Program-made: the position numbers and the translations under genes
In this document: positions 17,785 through 26,621 of the stretch, piece after piece
How positions within the stretch are numbered: position 1 is the first letter of the stretch
How the letters are laid out: every line of letters begins with the position of its first letter
Assembly: GCA_002295635.1 (NCBI GenBank)
Contig: DBHK01000023.1
Location: 62,001-126,000 of the forward strand
Origin: UBA830 sp002295635
GTDB taxonomy: Bacteria > Pseudomonadota > Alphaproteobacteria > MPNO01 > UBA830
Direction of reading: 5' to 3'
Length of the DNA: 64,000 bases
Notes under the pieces: model-generated
What the model was told of the DNA's origin: nothing
The model's input: only the letters and a program-made list of their open reading frames with translations
The model's database searches: none

Positions 17785-18158
17785 TATTCTTCTCCCTGAT
17801 TAATTTTACAGTACACCCTCCCGTGTACCTCAAAACCACGCACTTCTGACGCGACCGAACTAATCCCGATTGTTCTCTGGGAAAATAAAAGTGTAGCGAA
17901 AACCGTTTAATGCAAACTACAGAAAAACAATCTTAAAAAATCTTATAGAGGACAACGGATGTTAACAAGTCGTATGGGAGGTATATCGAAAATTTATCTT
18001 ATCGGCTTACTAACGTAATACCCAAACGATAGGTTTAAGTATCGCCCGTTATCTAATTTCGAACAGAAATTCGGGTTTTACACGGCACTATTCATCGCCT
18101 CTGGACACCGCTTCTTCACCCGTTCATTCTTTTTTTAAGTTTCTGGGAGAGCACTAAT
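17785..18158. other. Divergent regulatory region between dctP and the dioxygenase gene
   Basis: This A/T-rich 374-base region separates the TRAP operon (leftward) from the dioxygenase/UbiD genes (rightward) and must contain promoters for both. The only strong symmetric element is at 17811-17828. A GGGAGAG ribosome-binding site precedes the ATG at 18159. No RNA gene was recognised. Confidence 0.6.
17811..17828. promoter_or_regulatory. Candidate operator GTACAC-N6-GTGTAC
   Basis: A perfect inverted repeat with 6-base arms and a 6-base spacer (CCTCCC), 27 bases upstream of the dctP ATG. The size and position suit a dimeric repressor such as a GntR- or LacI-family protein. No regulator gene lies in the window beside it, so the protein that binds is unknown. 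Confidence 0.5.
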
Positions 18159-19001
18159 ATGGCGAAGTTACTAACAGACGAACAATTGAAGCGTGCGCGA
18201 AAAGATGGGTGCGTTTTCCCCATCCGTATTATGTCTCCCCGCGATACCGCCGATGTCAGAGCGACATATGAATCTCTGGAGGCACGGCAGGGAAATGATG
18301 TACCGGAATTACTCTCTGTTAAACCGCATATCCTGTTTAAGTGGCTGTTCGCACTTGGCACAACCCCCACACTTCTTGACGCTATTGAAGATTTATTGGG
18401 ACCTAACATAATGCTGACTACCTGTGCGATCTGGCCCAAGGATGCATACGATCCGCGTTTTGTAACCTGGCATCAGGATTCGGCTTATTTTGGGTATGAT
18501 CCTATGGAAGTGTGGAGCGCTTGGATTGCGATTACCGATAGTCATGCTGATAACGGTTGCCTGAAATATTTGCCAGGTAGCCATAATGATCCAGAGATGA
18601 ACCATCAAGAGACATATGATCCTAAGAACATGCTGTCACGTGGACAAAAAATTTCGTCTGATCAGTTTGATGAGTCCGGGGCTATCGATGTAGAATTGGA
18701 GCCTGGCGAGTGTACCCTGCACCACTTTCGCCTTGCACATTCATCTGAGCCCAATTCTAGCGACCGACGCCGCGTAGGGATCTTATTCGTATTTTGCCCA
18801 ACACACGTAAAGCCTACCAACCAACTTAATACTGCTATTCTAGTCCGGGGTAAGGACCATTATGGGTATTGGAAACGCGATCCAATGCCCGAACATGATC
18901 TCAACCCGGCTAACCTCGAGTACTACAACGATTTCTGGAATTACTATGTTGATCCTGAAAACGTGGCCGAAATGGAACGATTGACACTGTCCAATGACTG
19001 A
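18159..19001 (+). CDS. Phytanoyl-CoA dioxygenase (PhyH) family protein
   Basis: A 280-residue non-haem Fe(II)/2-oxoglutarate oxygenase. The iron ligands are H105 and D107 in TWHQDSAYFG, and H194 in LAHSSEPN, with arginines at 203-205 to bind 2-oxoglutarate. The segment DNGCLKYLPGSH (131-142) is typical of the family. It would hydroxylate a small molecule rather than necessarily phytanoyl-CoA. The stop overlaps the next gene's start by eight bases, so it is coupled to a UbiD-type decarboxylase. This suggests hydroxylation and decarboxylation steps in one pathway. Confidence 0.88.
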   Translation: MAKLLTDEQLKRARKDGCVFPIRIMSPRDTADVRATYESLEARQGNDVPELLSVKPHILFKWLFALGTTPTLLDAIEDLLGPNIMLTTCAIWPKDAYDPRFVTWHQDSAYFGYDPMEVWSAWIAITDSHADNGCLKYLPGSHNDPEMNHQETYDPKNMLSRGQKISSDQFDESGAIDVELEPGECTLHHFRLAHSSEPNSSDRRRVGILFVFCPTHVKPTNQLNTAILVRGKDHYGYWKRDPMPEHDLNPANLEYYNDFWNYYVDPENVAEMERLTLSND

Positions 19002-20406
19002 CCTTCGCACTTACCTAAACGAAATTGATAATGCGATATTTCGGCCCGACCAGCCCATCGCAGTTCAACAAGAAATCACGGCACTACAGCATGTAATGGC
19101 GGCGAAAAATACCAATCCGGCAATCTTCGTACGACAACCGAAATTACCGGACGGCACCATTTCTGAAATCCCCGTGCTCACCAACCTCTTCGCTAGTCGC
19201 AAACTGTCAGCAAAGTCGCTCGGAATTGAGGATCACCGAAACTCGGCTAAGGCGATGGCGGAACTTACCTCGCGAGCCATCGATCCGGTTACAGTTAATC
19301 CCGGCTCTGCTCCAGTACGTGAAGTTGTTGACGAGGGCGATACGGCCAATCTTCAAGCATTACCAGCCCTTCGCCAACATGAGGGAGATTCGGGGCATTA
19401 CATCACATGCGGCCATGTTGTGACCTTTGATCCAGACAGTGGGATCGATAATATGGGTATTCAGCGGCTATGGGTGCGTGGCAAAAGATTAATGGGCTGC
19501 TATATGCTAGAAACCTCGCACAACATGATCAATCTGCGGAAGTTTTGGGAAAAGGGCGAGGCTTGCCCGGTAGCCATCTGGATTGGCCATCATCCGGCGA
19601 TTGAGATGGGGGCACAGTCGAAATTACGCTATCCAGAAAGCCACTGGGGGGTTGCCGGAGGCGCTGTGGGCAAGCCTTTGCGCTTAGTACCATCAGTAAC
19701 TCATGGCGAAAAAATCATGGTGCCAGCAGATGCAGAGATAGTTGTGGAGGGCAATCTACCGCCGAACCGAATAGAGGCGGAGGGTCCCTTCGCAGAGTTT
19801 TCTGGTTATCAGGGTCCGCAAATTCCTAATCCAGTGATCGAAGTAACGTGCATAACACGACGAAAGGACGCTATTTACCACGATTGCGGATCGGGATTAC
19901 CCGATCATCTTGTTCCTGACAATATGGGTATGGAGGGATATGTATATTCGCTTGCTCGACAAGTATCACCGTCACTGATCAACGTCCACGTTCCGGTATC
20001 GGGCCGCCGGTTCCATGCCTATTTGCAGTTTGAGAATCCGCGCCCTGGAGAGGTGCGAGATGCTATGATGGCTGCAATTGCCTTTAGGCGCCTGAAAGCA
20101 GTATTTGCTTTCGATGAAGATATTGAGATTTTTGATGATCGTCAGATAATGTGGGCACTTGCGACCCGCGTACAGTGGCATCGAGATGTGATGAAAATCA
20201 ACGGCCTTACGCTGGCTCCGCTTGATCCCTCTGCACCGTCCTCGGTTAATACGATTACAAAGGCCGCGATCGACGCTACTCTACCGGCCGCCACTCGACC
20301 CGGGTACCCTAAACCGGTAGCGCCACGCAACAGGGTGTCGGACGAGGCGCTCGCCGCGGCGAGGTCCGTACTAAAAGGCATTGACATGTCTGATTGGCCC
20401 AACTGA
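18994..20406 (+). CDS. UbiD family decarboxylase, first copy
   Basis: A 470-residue UbiD-family enzyme, expected to use prenylated FMN to decarboxylate (or carboxylate) an aromatic or alpha,beta-unsaturated acid. The conserved Arg-Glu-Glu set can be placed at R158 (NMGIQRLWV), E263 and E268 (AEGPFAEFSGY). The C-terminal DEDIEIFDDRQIMWALATRVQWHRD is also typical. The frame overlaps the dioxygenase gene (ATGACTGA). A UbiX-type prenyltransferase, needed to make the cofactor, is not in the window. It is distinct from the second copy: the two share motifs but differ in length and in the N-terminal third. Confidence 0.9.
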   Translation: MTDLRTYLNEIDNAIFRPDQPIAVQQEITALQHVMAAKNTNPAIFVRQPKLPDGTISEIPVLTNLFASRKLSAKSLGIEDHRNSAKAMAELTSRAIDPVTVNPGSAPVREVVDEGDTANLQALPALRQHEGDSGHYITCGHVVTFDPDSGIDNMGIQRLWVRGKRLMGCYMLETSHNMINLRKFWEKGEACPVAIWIGHHPAIEMGAQSKLRYPESHWGVAGGAVGKPLRLVPSVTHGEKIMVPADAEIVVEGNLPPNRIEAEGPFAEFSGYQGPQIPNPVIEVTCITRRKDAIYHDCGSGLPDHLVPDNMGMEGYVYSLARQVSPSLINVHVPVSGRRFHAYLQFENPRPGEVRDAMMAAIAFRRLKAVFAFDEDIEIFDDRQIMWALATRVQWHRDVMKINGLTLAPLDPSAPSSVNTITKAAIDATLPAATRPGYPKPVAPRNRVSDEALAAARSVLKGIDMSDWPN

Positions 20407-20414
20407 GATCCTCA

Positions 20415-20591
20415 ATGACCGATTCACCCTACGAAAAATTCGGTAATTCGAATTGGGCACAATGTCCGAAATGCGAACACTGGTTTCACATAGCGCCAGA
20501 CTTGTTAAAGATGAAAGACGTGGACCTGATCTGCCCCGGGTGCGGCCATCCGTTTGCGTCATCTAAGGCCAAGGAAATCCTCGAAATCTAA
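20415..20591 (+). CDS. Small zinc-ribbon protein between two UbiD genes
   Basis: A 58-residue protein with two CxxC knuckles, CPKC at about 18-21 and CPGC at about 42-45, separated by an aromatic/acidic linker (HWFHIAPDLL). This is the pattern of a structural zinc ribbon. It starts 8 bases after the first UbiD stop and ends 10 bases before the second UbiD start, so it is surely in the same transcript. Hydroxyarylic acid decarboxylases such as BsdBCD and VdcBCD also have a small Cys-rich D subunit, which makes a decarboxylase accessory role plausible. It is not obviously homologous to those. Confidence 0.8.
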   Translation: MTDSPYEKFGNSNWAQCPKCEHWFHIAPDLLKMKDVDLICPGCGHPFASSKAKEILEI

Positions 20592-20601
20592 AGAAGTAAT
20601 T

Positions 20602-22080
20602 ATGAATAACAGCGACAAAACACGAGCCAATACAGCTCAGAAATTCACATATGATGACCTACGTGACTGGATAGAACAGGCAGATCGGCTCGGCGAACTT
20701 AAGCGTGTCGATGGCGCCAGCTGGGAGAAAGATATCGGGCTCGCCTCGGAGGTTGTAATCCGGCAAGACAACGGTCCCGCAGTTTTGTTCGACAAAATAC
20801 CCGGATGTCCAGACGGGTTCCGCGTTCTAATTAACGTCTTCGGCGGAGTACGTCGCAATATGACTTTGGGATTCCCTGATAACCTCAACAAACAAGAGCT
20901 TTCTGACGGCTGTTTCGACGCCTTCGTAAAGGAGCGAAAATCTATACCGCATATATTGGTGGACGATGGTCCGGTATTCGAAAACATCATTACCGGCGAC
21001 GATATAGATCTAATGAAATTCCCGGCGCCGATGTGGCACCCGGAAGATGGTGGACGTTATATAGGTACAGGCACCTATACTGTCACCCGGGATCCAGAGG
21101 ATGGGTGGATGAACTGCGGTGCTTACCGGGCCATGGTGCATGACAAGAAGTCGGTCGGCTGTTTTATGGTGACCGGCAAGCATGGCTATGTACATCGAAA
21201 TAAATACTGGGCCAAAGGTGAACCTTGCCCAGTGATAATGGTCATTGGCGGCGAGCCGGTTGCGTTCTTCAATGGCGGAGCGGAAGCGCCCTATGGAACT
21301 TTTGAGCTGGATATAGTCGGAGGTATTCGCGGCAAGGCGGTAGAGTGTGTGTCTGGTAATATTACCGGCTTGCCTTTTCCAGCTAATGCAGAAATTGTCC
21401 TTGAAGGCTACTTGCACGAGGGCAAAGTCAAAAACGAAGGTCCCTTTGGGGAGTGGACGGGCTACTATGCCAGCGGCGAACACCCGGAACCAGTACTGGA
21501 AGTCGAGACGGTCTATCACCGCAATGATCCGATCATTTTAGGTGTTCCCCCGATGGGCCAAGGATCAGACGAGATGGCGCGATACCGAGCGGTGTTGCGG
21601 TCGGCCATGCTGAAACAAAACCTGGCAGAGGCGGGCGTACCGGATGTCACCGGTGTATGGTGCCATGAAATCGGCGCCTCACGTCTATTCCATGGGGTGT
21701 CTATCAAGCAACGTTACCCCGGACATTCGAAACAGGCTGGCCACATAGCCGCCCAGTGCCAGGCTTCCAACTACGCTAACCGTTTTGTCGTCGTTGTGGA
21801 TGAGGATATAGACGTAACTAATCTTGAACAGCTTATCTGGGCAATGTGTACCCGCTGCGATCCAGCGACAACGATCGACATCGTAAAAGGAGCTTGGACA
21901 TCGCCTGCTGACCCACGGCTAACACCCGAACAAAAAGCATGCGGCGACATTACCAATAGCCGCGCAATCATCGATGCGTGTAAGCCCTTCCACTGGAAAG
22001 ATGAGTTCCCGACCGTGAATGCCCCATCGTCAGACGTGTTGGATGACGCGCGGGAGAAGTTTGGTTACCTTTTGGATTGA
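20602..22080 (+). CDS. UbiD family decarboxylase, second copy
   Basis: A 492-residue UbiD-family protein close in layout to ferulate/phenylacrylate decarboxylases. The catalytic trio is R176 (NCGAYRAMVHDKKSVG), E279 and E284 (NEGPFGEWTGYY). The metal/prFMN phosphate region includes GKHGYVHRNKYWAKGEPCP at about 192-210. The ATG at 20602 follows AAAGAAG and gives a normal N-terminus; the frame is open upstream across the zinc-ribbon stop. It may act on a different substrate from the first copy, or the two may form a hetero-oligomer. Confidence 0.92.
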   Translation: MNNSDKTRANTAQKFTYDDLRDWIEQADRLGELKRVDGASWEKDIGLASEVVIRQDNGPAVLFDKIPGCPDGFRVLINVFGGVRRNMTLGFPDNLNKQELSDGCFDAFVKERKSIPHILVDDGPVFENIITGDDIDLMKFPAPMWHPEDGGRYIGTGTYTVTRDPEDGWMNCGAYRAMVHDKKSVGCFMVTGKHGYVHRNKYWAKGEPCPVIMVIGGEPVAFFNGGAEAPYGTFELDIVGGIRGKAVECVSGNITGLPFPANAEIVLEGYLHEGKVKNEGPFGEWTGYYASGEHPEPVLEVETVYHRNDPIILGVPPMGQGSDEMARYRAVLRSAMLKQNLAEAGVPDVTGVWCHEIGASRLFHGVSIKQRYPGHSKQAGHIAAQCQASNYANRFVVVVDEDIDVTNLEQLIWAMCTRCDPATTIDIVKGAWTSPADPRLTPEQKACGDITNSRAIIDACKPFHWKDEFPTVNAPSSDVLDDAREKFGYLLD

Positions 22081-22182
22081 GCCCCACTTTTAATCAATTC
22101 CATTTCCAGCGAAAGCCGTCCGGATAGCGGCCAGAATCTATATCAGATACTGTCCTCCAAAGTTTAAAAGGAATTACTGGTC

Positions 22183-23397
22183 ATGCAAGATACGTGGCGT
22201 ACACCAATGATTGTTCTTACCTGCGGTACGATCATTCTATTCATAAGCTTCGGCGCTCGGAACATATTCGGGATTCTACTCGATCCAATGACGGGATCAG
22301 CCGGAGTGAGCGTGAGTGATTTTTCGTTCGCGATCGGGCTACAGGCAGTCATCTGGGGTTTTACCACACCAATTACCGCATCTTTGGCCGAGCGCTTCGG
22401 AACAGGCAGGATGATCGCGTTAGGCGGGGCACTATATGCCTGTGGCCTCATACTGATGTCGCTAGTTCAAACCCCTATTCATATGAATATGACGGCTGGG
22501 CTGATGTTGGGCCTCGGACTCAGCGCAACGGGCTTTCCAATCATCCTCGCTGCAATCACCAAGCGGGTCGACGAGAAGCGTCGCAGTTTGTTTCTTGGTA
22601 TTGGGAGTGCCGCTGGATCCTCCGGCCAACTTGCACTAGTGCCGATGGGGCAGTTTTTCATCAGTGGATACGGTTGGGCCGTCACTGCCATCATCTTCGG
22701 CTGTCTAGTCGCCTTAATCGTCCCACTAGCCGCGGCTATGAAGGATGAAACACGCGGCTCCGCCAATCTCGGCACCGCACCGACACAGAAACTAACCGAA
22801 GCAGTAAACGAAGCGATTACCCATCGAGGCTTTCTACTTCTTACCGCAGGATATTTCGTCTGTGGTTACCAAGTAATGTTTCTCGGTACGCACTTGCCGA
22901 ATTTTCTTAGCGAAGCCGGTCAGGACCCTTGGGTAGGCGCGACTGCACTATCATTGATCGGATTGTTCAACATCCTCGGTACGCTGTTCTGGGGTGCGAT
23001 GGGCGGAAAATTGCGGATGAAGTATCTGCTTACCTCTATTTACTTGCTGCGTTCGCTGGTGTTAACAATCTTTATCCTCGTACCGGTCACACCCTTAAGC
23101 ACTTACTTATTTTCGGCGGCCATTGGGTTGCTTTGGCTAGCTACAGTACCTCTAACCTCCGGCTTAGTAGCTCGCATATTCGGCCTAAAGTACATGGCAA
23201 CATTGACAGGGATTGTGTTCTTTAGTCACCAACTCGGTAGTTTCGTTGGAGCATGGCTCGGAGGCGTTTTTTTCGAGAACACAGGTTCCTACGATACGAT
23301 TTGGTGGATTGGTGTTATTCTCGGTGTCATCGCCGCAGCTCTGCACTTGCCGATAGACGATAAACCAGTCGAGCGGGTGCAACCAGCAAATGCTTAA
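22183..23397 (+). CDS. MFS transporter, monocarboxylate/OxlT-like, first of a tandem pair
   Basis: A 404-residue major facilitator with 12 membrane helices. It starts with a short N-terminus and has SFGARNIFGILLDP in helix 1, AERFGTGRM in the loop after helix 2, a charged central loop near residues 185-205 and HRGFLLLTAGYFVCGYQ at the start of the second half. These features recall the oxalate:formate and monocarboxylate group. It lies 102 bases after the second UbiD gene on the same strand, so it probably moves that pathway's substrate or product. Confidence 0.87.
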   Translation: MQDTWRTPMIVLTCGTIILFISFGARNIFGILLDPMTGSAGVSVSDFSFAIGLQAVIWGFTTPITASLAERFGTGRMIALGGALYACGLILMSLVQTPIHMNMTAGLMLGLGLSATGFPIILAAITKRVDEKRRSLFLGIGSAAGSSGQLALVPMGQFFISGYGWAVTAIIFGCLVALIVPLAAAMKDETRGSANLGTAPTQKLTEAVNEAITHRGFLLLTAGYFVCGYQVMFLGTHLPNFLSEAGQDPWVGATALSLIGLFNILGTLFWGAMGGKLRMKYLLTSIYLLRSLVLTIFILVPVTPLSTYLFSAAIGLLWLATVPLTSGLVARIFGLKYMATLTGIVFFSHQLGSFVGAWLGGVFFENTGSYDTIWWIGVILGVIAAALHLPIDDKPVERVQPANA

Positions 23398-23524
23398 GAC
23401 AGCTTTCCCAGCGTTAATTTCTTGCCTCGGCTATACTTCTTCGATGATGCTGGAGAAAAGGTATCCTACTTAACTCCTGTAGAATGGATTAGACCGCTCC
23501 CCTTCAAACAGGCATAAACGTACG

Positions 23525-24760
23525 ATGAGCCTACCTGTATCTTCGCCCAACTGGCGTACACCCTTTGTCATACTGTTAGCCGGGACGGCTATTGTCTTTC
23601 TGTCCCTCGGTGCCCGGATGACGTTCGGTCTTTGGATGCCAGACGCTTCTAATGACCTATTCGGCGGGCAGATCGAAATTCTCTCGCTGTCCATCGCACT
23701 GCAGTCTCTTTTCTGGGGTATAGGCACACCAATCGCAGGGAATATTGCCGATAAATATGGGACCGGACGGGTAATTGCCGCAGCGGGGCTGATTTATACC
23801 GCCGGCCTGTTGCTAATGACTGTTTCAAGCACGCCAATAATGGCGCATCTATCTATTGGCGTCTTTACTGGTTTCGCAATGTCAGGCGCAATGTTTCCAA
23901 TTATTCTATCTGCGATCAGTCGAGCCGTTGCTCCGGAAAAGCGCGATTTCTATCTTGGGGTCGCTAGTGCAGGTGGATCTTCCGGGCAGGTCATAATGAT
24001 CCCGCTGGGGCAGTTCTTTATCGATAGTCAGGGTTGGGTGATGTCCTTGTATATGATGTCGATAATGACCTTACTGATCGTACCATTAGCCTTTGTCATG
24101 GTACGAAAAAATGTTGGCGAGATCACGGCGACTGCACTCCCGTCGCAAGGTACATACGAGGCGATTCGAGAGGCATTTAGCCATAGGGGTTATGTTCTTC
24201 TGATGAGCGGCTATTTCGTGTGTGGGCTCCAAACCATGTTTATAGGTACTCACTTTCCGAATATGTTGCGAAACCTTGACGTGGATATAACCCTCGCGGC
24301 GATGTCACTGTCCTTAATTGGGGCATTCAATATTATCGGTACATTTGCTTGGGGTGCTGCGGGCGGCAAGTTCCGACAGAAATTTCTTCTCTGTTGGCTA
24401 TATAGCCTACGTTCCGTAATCATGGTGTTTTTCATTATTCTCCCGCCAACTTCCATTAACGTGATTGTTTTCTCTGCGGCCATGGGACTACTTTGGCTAG
24501 GTACTGTGCCGCTAACGGGTTCAATTGTCGCGCGGGTATTTGGGCTTCGTTATATGGGCATGCTATTCGGGTTCACCTTCGTGGCGCATCAGATTGGTAG
24601 CTTTATAGGTATCTACGCCGCAGGCTACTTTTTTGATCTGTTTGGAAATTATAATGCCGTTTGGTGGGCTGCCATCATAATGGGTTTCGTTGCGTCGCTG
24701 ATGAATTACCCAATAAACGATAAGCCGATTCATCGGGAGGCAGCAACAGAAATTTCCTGA
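23525..24760 (+). CDS. MFS transporter, monocarboxylate/OxlT-like, second of a tandem pair
   Basis: A 411-residue, 12-helix major facilitator paralogous to the preceding gene. Shared segments include GLW/GIL after SLGARMTFG, ADKYGTGRVIAA, GSSGQVIMIPLGQFF and HRGYVLLMSGYFVCGLQTMF. The pair looks like an old tandem duplication, since the match is spread along the whole length but is far from identical. It is 127 bases downstream of its partner. No strong ribosome-binding site is visible before the ATG. Confidence 0.87.
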   Translation: MSLPVSSPNWRTPFVILLAGTAIVFLSLGARMTFGLWMPDASNDLFGGQIEILSLSIALQSLFWGIGTPIAGNIADKYGTGRVIAAAGLIYTAGLLLMTVSSTPIMAHLSIGVFTGFAMSGAMFPIILSAISRAVAPEKRDFYLGVASAGGSSGQVIMIPLGQFFIDSQGWVMSLYMMSIMTLLIVPLAFVMVRKNVGEITATALPSQGTYEAIREAFSHRGYVLLMSGYFVCGLQTMFIGTHFPNMLRNLDVDITLAAMSLSLIGAFNIIGTFAWGAAGGKFRQKFLLCWLYSLRSVIMVFFIILPPTSINVIVFSAAMGLLWLGTVPLTGSIVARVFGLRYMGMLFGFTFVAHQIGSFIGIYAAGYFFDLFGNYNAVWWAAIIMGFVASLMNYPINDKPIHREAATEIS

Positions 24761-25391
24761 AAGGCGTTCTCTGCAAAGGCATCATTTACGGGGTCGATCT
24801 TAATATGAAGACGAACTAGGGCCCGTGTCAGCCTGATTAATCAGCAGACGATATCTGCTACCTCGATCTTCGGATCTGTTACTTAGGAAAACTTTAGGTC
24901 ATTAAAGGCAATTTATAATTCATCATTCGCTACCGTGATATTATTATCTGGACGATAACACGGGTGTGAATGGTTTTCCGATTGAGAGAACTTATCTACC
25001 GCTCTCAGTAATAGCCACCCCCCGCACCTATAGGATTAGCAACCCACCACCTGCTCTAATCGCTTTTCAGTGAGAAGACTATCTGAATAGAACCTGAACG
25101 ACATGTCACTATTGAGAGAATTCCGGGCACTGAGAGGTAACTAATTTCTCCTTTGACAATTTTGGCTAATTAATGAAATTTAAAAATACATACGATCCAA
25201 AGAAAAAATATCATTTTTAAAACAAGTGATAACAATCAGCCCGGACGAGTATAAGGATGGTTGCATTAACGGGAAATTAATCGTGGATCAGTTCGGAAAA
25301 TCCTTTGATGCTATCCCCGAGTTTTTTTGACTATCATTAGCACTATTTTTTTATCATTTTGAGAAATGACGTAATCAATGAGGCTACAAAA
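24761..25391. other. 631-base A/T-rich intergenic region
   Basis: No gene or RNA was recognised here. A perfect 12-base palindrome CTGATTAATCAG lies at 24833-24844. A consensus -35 hexamer TTGACA lies at 25153-25158, followed by A/T-rich DNA without a convincing -10 box. A second promoter could lie nearer to the flavoprotein gene at 25392, whose GAGG ribosome-binding site is visible. Confidence 0.45.
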
Positions 25392-26441
25392 ATGAAATCG
25401 GCCCAATGCTACATTGGACGAACACCGCTTAAAAATCCGGTGATCTGTGGATCAGGAGAGCATGTGATGACAGAGGCGGGACTTCGGCTTGCGCTAAAAA
25501 CAGGGGTCGGAGGAGTGGTCGCAAAATCGGTAAACGAAACCATGGCTGCTAGGGATCAGCTCGACCGGACTGATTACGCGCTACTAGACGGCCAGTGGAA
25601 TCGCCTTCCTTGGGATTTTTCGGCACCACATCACGCTACACTGGCCTGTCGATCCGGCCTGCAGAAGATGGATTTCGATTCTTGGCTCGATATTATAGCT
25701 CGCCTCGATGACCACGCCGCGAATTCGGGACAGTATGTCATTGGGAGTATCATCCTCGCCGACCTTGAGGCTTCCTTAGTTATGGCGAGACGGATGGAAG
25801 CAGCCGGTGTACGCATCCTAGAGTTTAATATCGGTACGCCATATGGTGACGAAGCATCAGGTGTAGTGACAACGGAACGCGTCACTTCCCGAGTCACAGA
25901 AATCGTGAAGGCCGTATGCGATACAGTCGATATTCCGGTTTGGGCCAAGATAACTGGCCAGAGCGAAAACGTCGCCGCACTCGCGCAAGCTGCGCGAGAA
26001 GGTGGTGCCGACGCCGTTGTATTGATGGGTCGGTTCCTTGGGATGATACCTGAACTGGATACCCAGGCTCCACTTCTAGAGACTAACCTCGGCACTGGAG
26101 GAGGGTGGGCACTACCAATTACATGCTACTGGCTGGCAAAGACGCGTAAGACGTTAGGCGCTGAAGTACCGCTTGTTGGAATGAACGGTGCAAGAAGCGG
26201 TCACGATGTATTGCGTATGCTGCTAGCGGGTGCTCACGCTGTAGAAATTTCAAGTGCTGTCTTCACCAACGGCTTCGGTGTGCTTTCAGAGGCTATAGAG
26301 ACAGTCGAAAAGTACCTATCTGACCGCAGTCAGGCTCCAGCGGATATAACGGGTCGAGCTGCAGACCAATTACGGCCGTTCGCGGACCTGCCACAACGAC
26401 CAGGATACTGGGAACAGTTCGTGCCACCGGGCGCAGTTTAA
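25392..26441 (+). CDS. Dihydroorotate dehydrogenase-like flavoprotein
   Basis: A 349-residue TIM-barrel flavoprotein of the dihydroorotate/dihydropyrimidine dehydrogenase family. FMN-binding features are K45 (VVAKSV), N146 (FNIGTPYGDE), K186 (VWAKITG) and the phosphate-binding end GMNGARSGHDVLRMLLAGAHAVEISSAV. The usual catalytic NxSCPN segment is NIGTPYG here, so it is unlikely to be the pyrimidine-synthesis enzyme. No pyr genes are nearby; it follows the decarboxylase/transporter genes. The ATG at 25392 with GAGG upstream is preferred to a TTG at 25359. Confidence 0.75.
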   Translation: MKSAQCYIGRTPLKNPVICGSGEHVMTEAGLRLALKTGVGGVVAKSVNETMAARDQLDRTDYALLDGQWNRLPWDFSAPHHATLACRSGLQKMDFDSWLDIIARLDDHAANSGQYVIGSIILADLEASLVMARRMEAAGVRILEFNIGTPYGDEASGVVTTERVTSRVTEIVKAVCDTVDIPVWAKITGQSENVAALAQAAREGGADAVVLMGRFLGMIPELDTQAPLLETNLGTGGGWALPITCYWLAKTRKTLGAEVPLVGMNGARSGHDVLRMLLAGAHAVEISSAVFTNGFGVLSEAIETVEKYLSDRSQAPADITGRAADQLRPFADLPQRPGYWEQFVPPGAV

Positions 26442-26621
26442 TCTAATCCAGAAGACCCTACTTTTACCCTTCCGCTAATCTACTCATCTTGAAACGATAT
26501 CGTCGGAGTATTGGCTAGTGAAGCCATCACAAATACCACAACTACGTTTATTAGACTGGTTGGGAAATTCACCCGATAGAGATAATATTGACAATCTCTT
26601 CAGAAAAAATCGGAATTTTTA

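Noticed and set aside
25081..25145. TPP riboswitch hint (AGAACCTGAAC and CTGAGAGG words)
   Set aside because: The words occur in the wrong order and without the conserved stems, and no thiamine gene follows.
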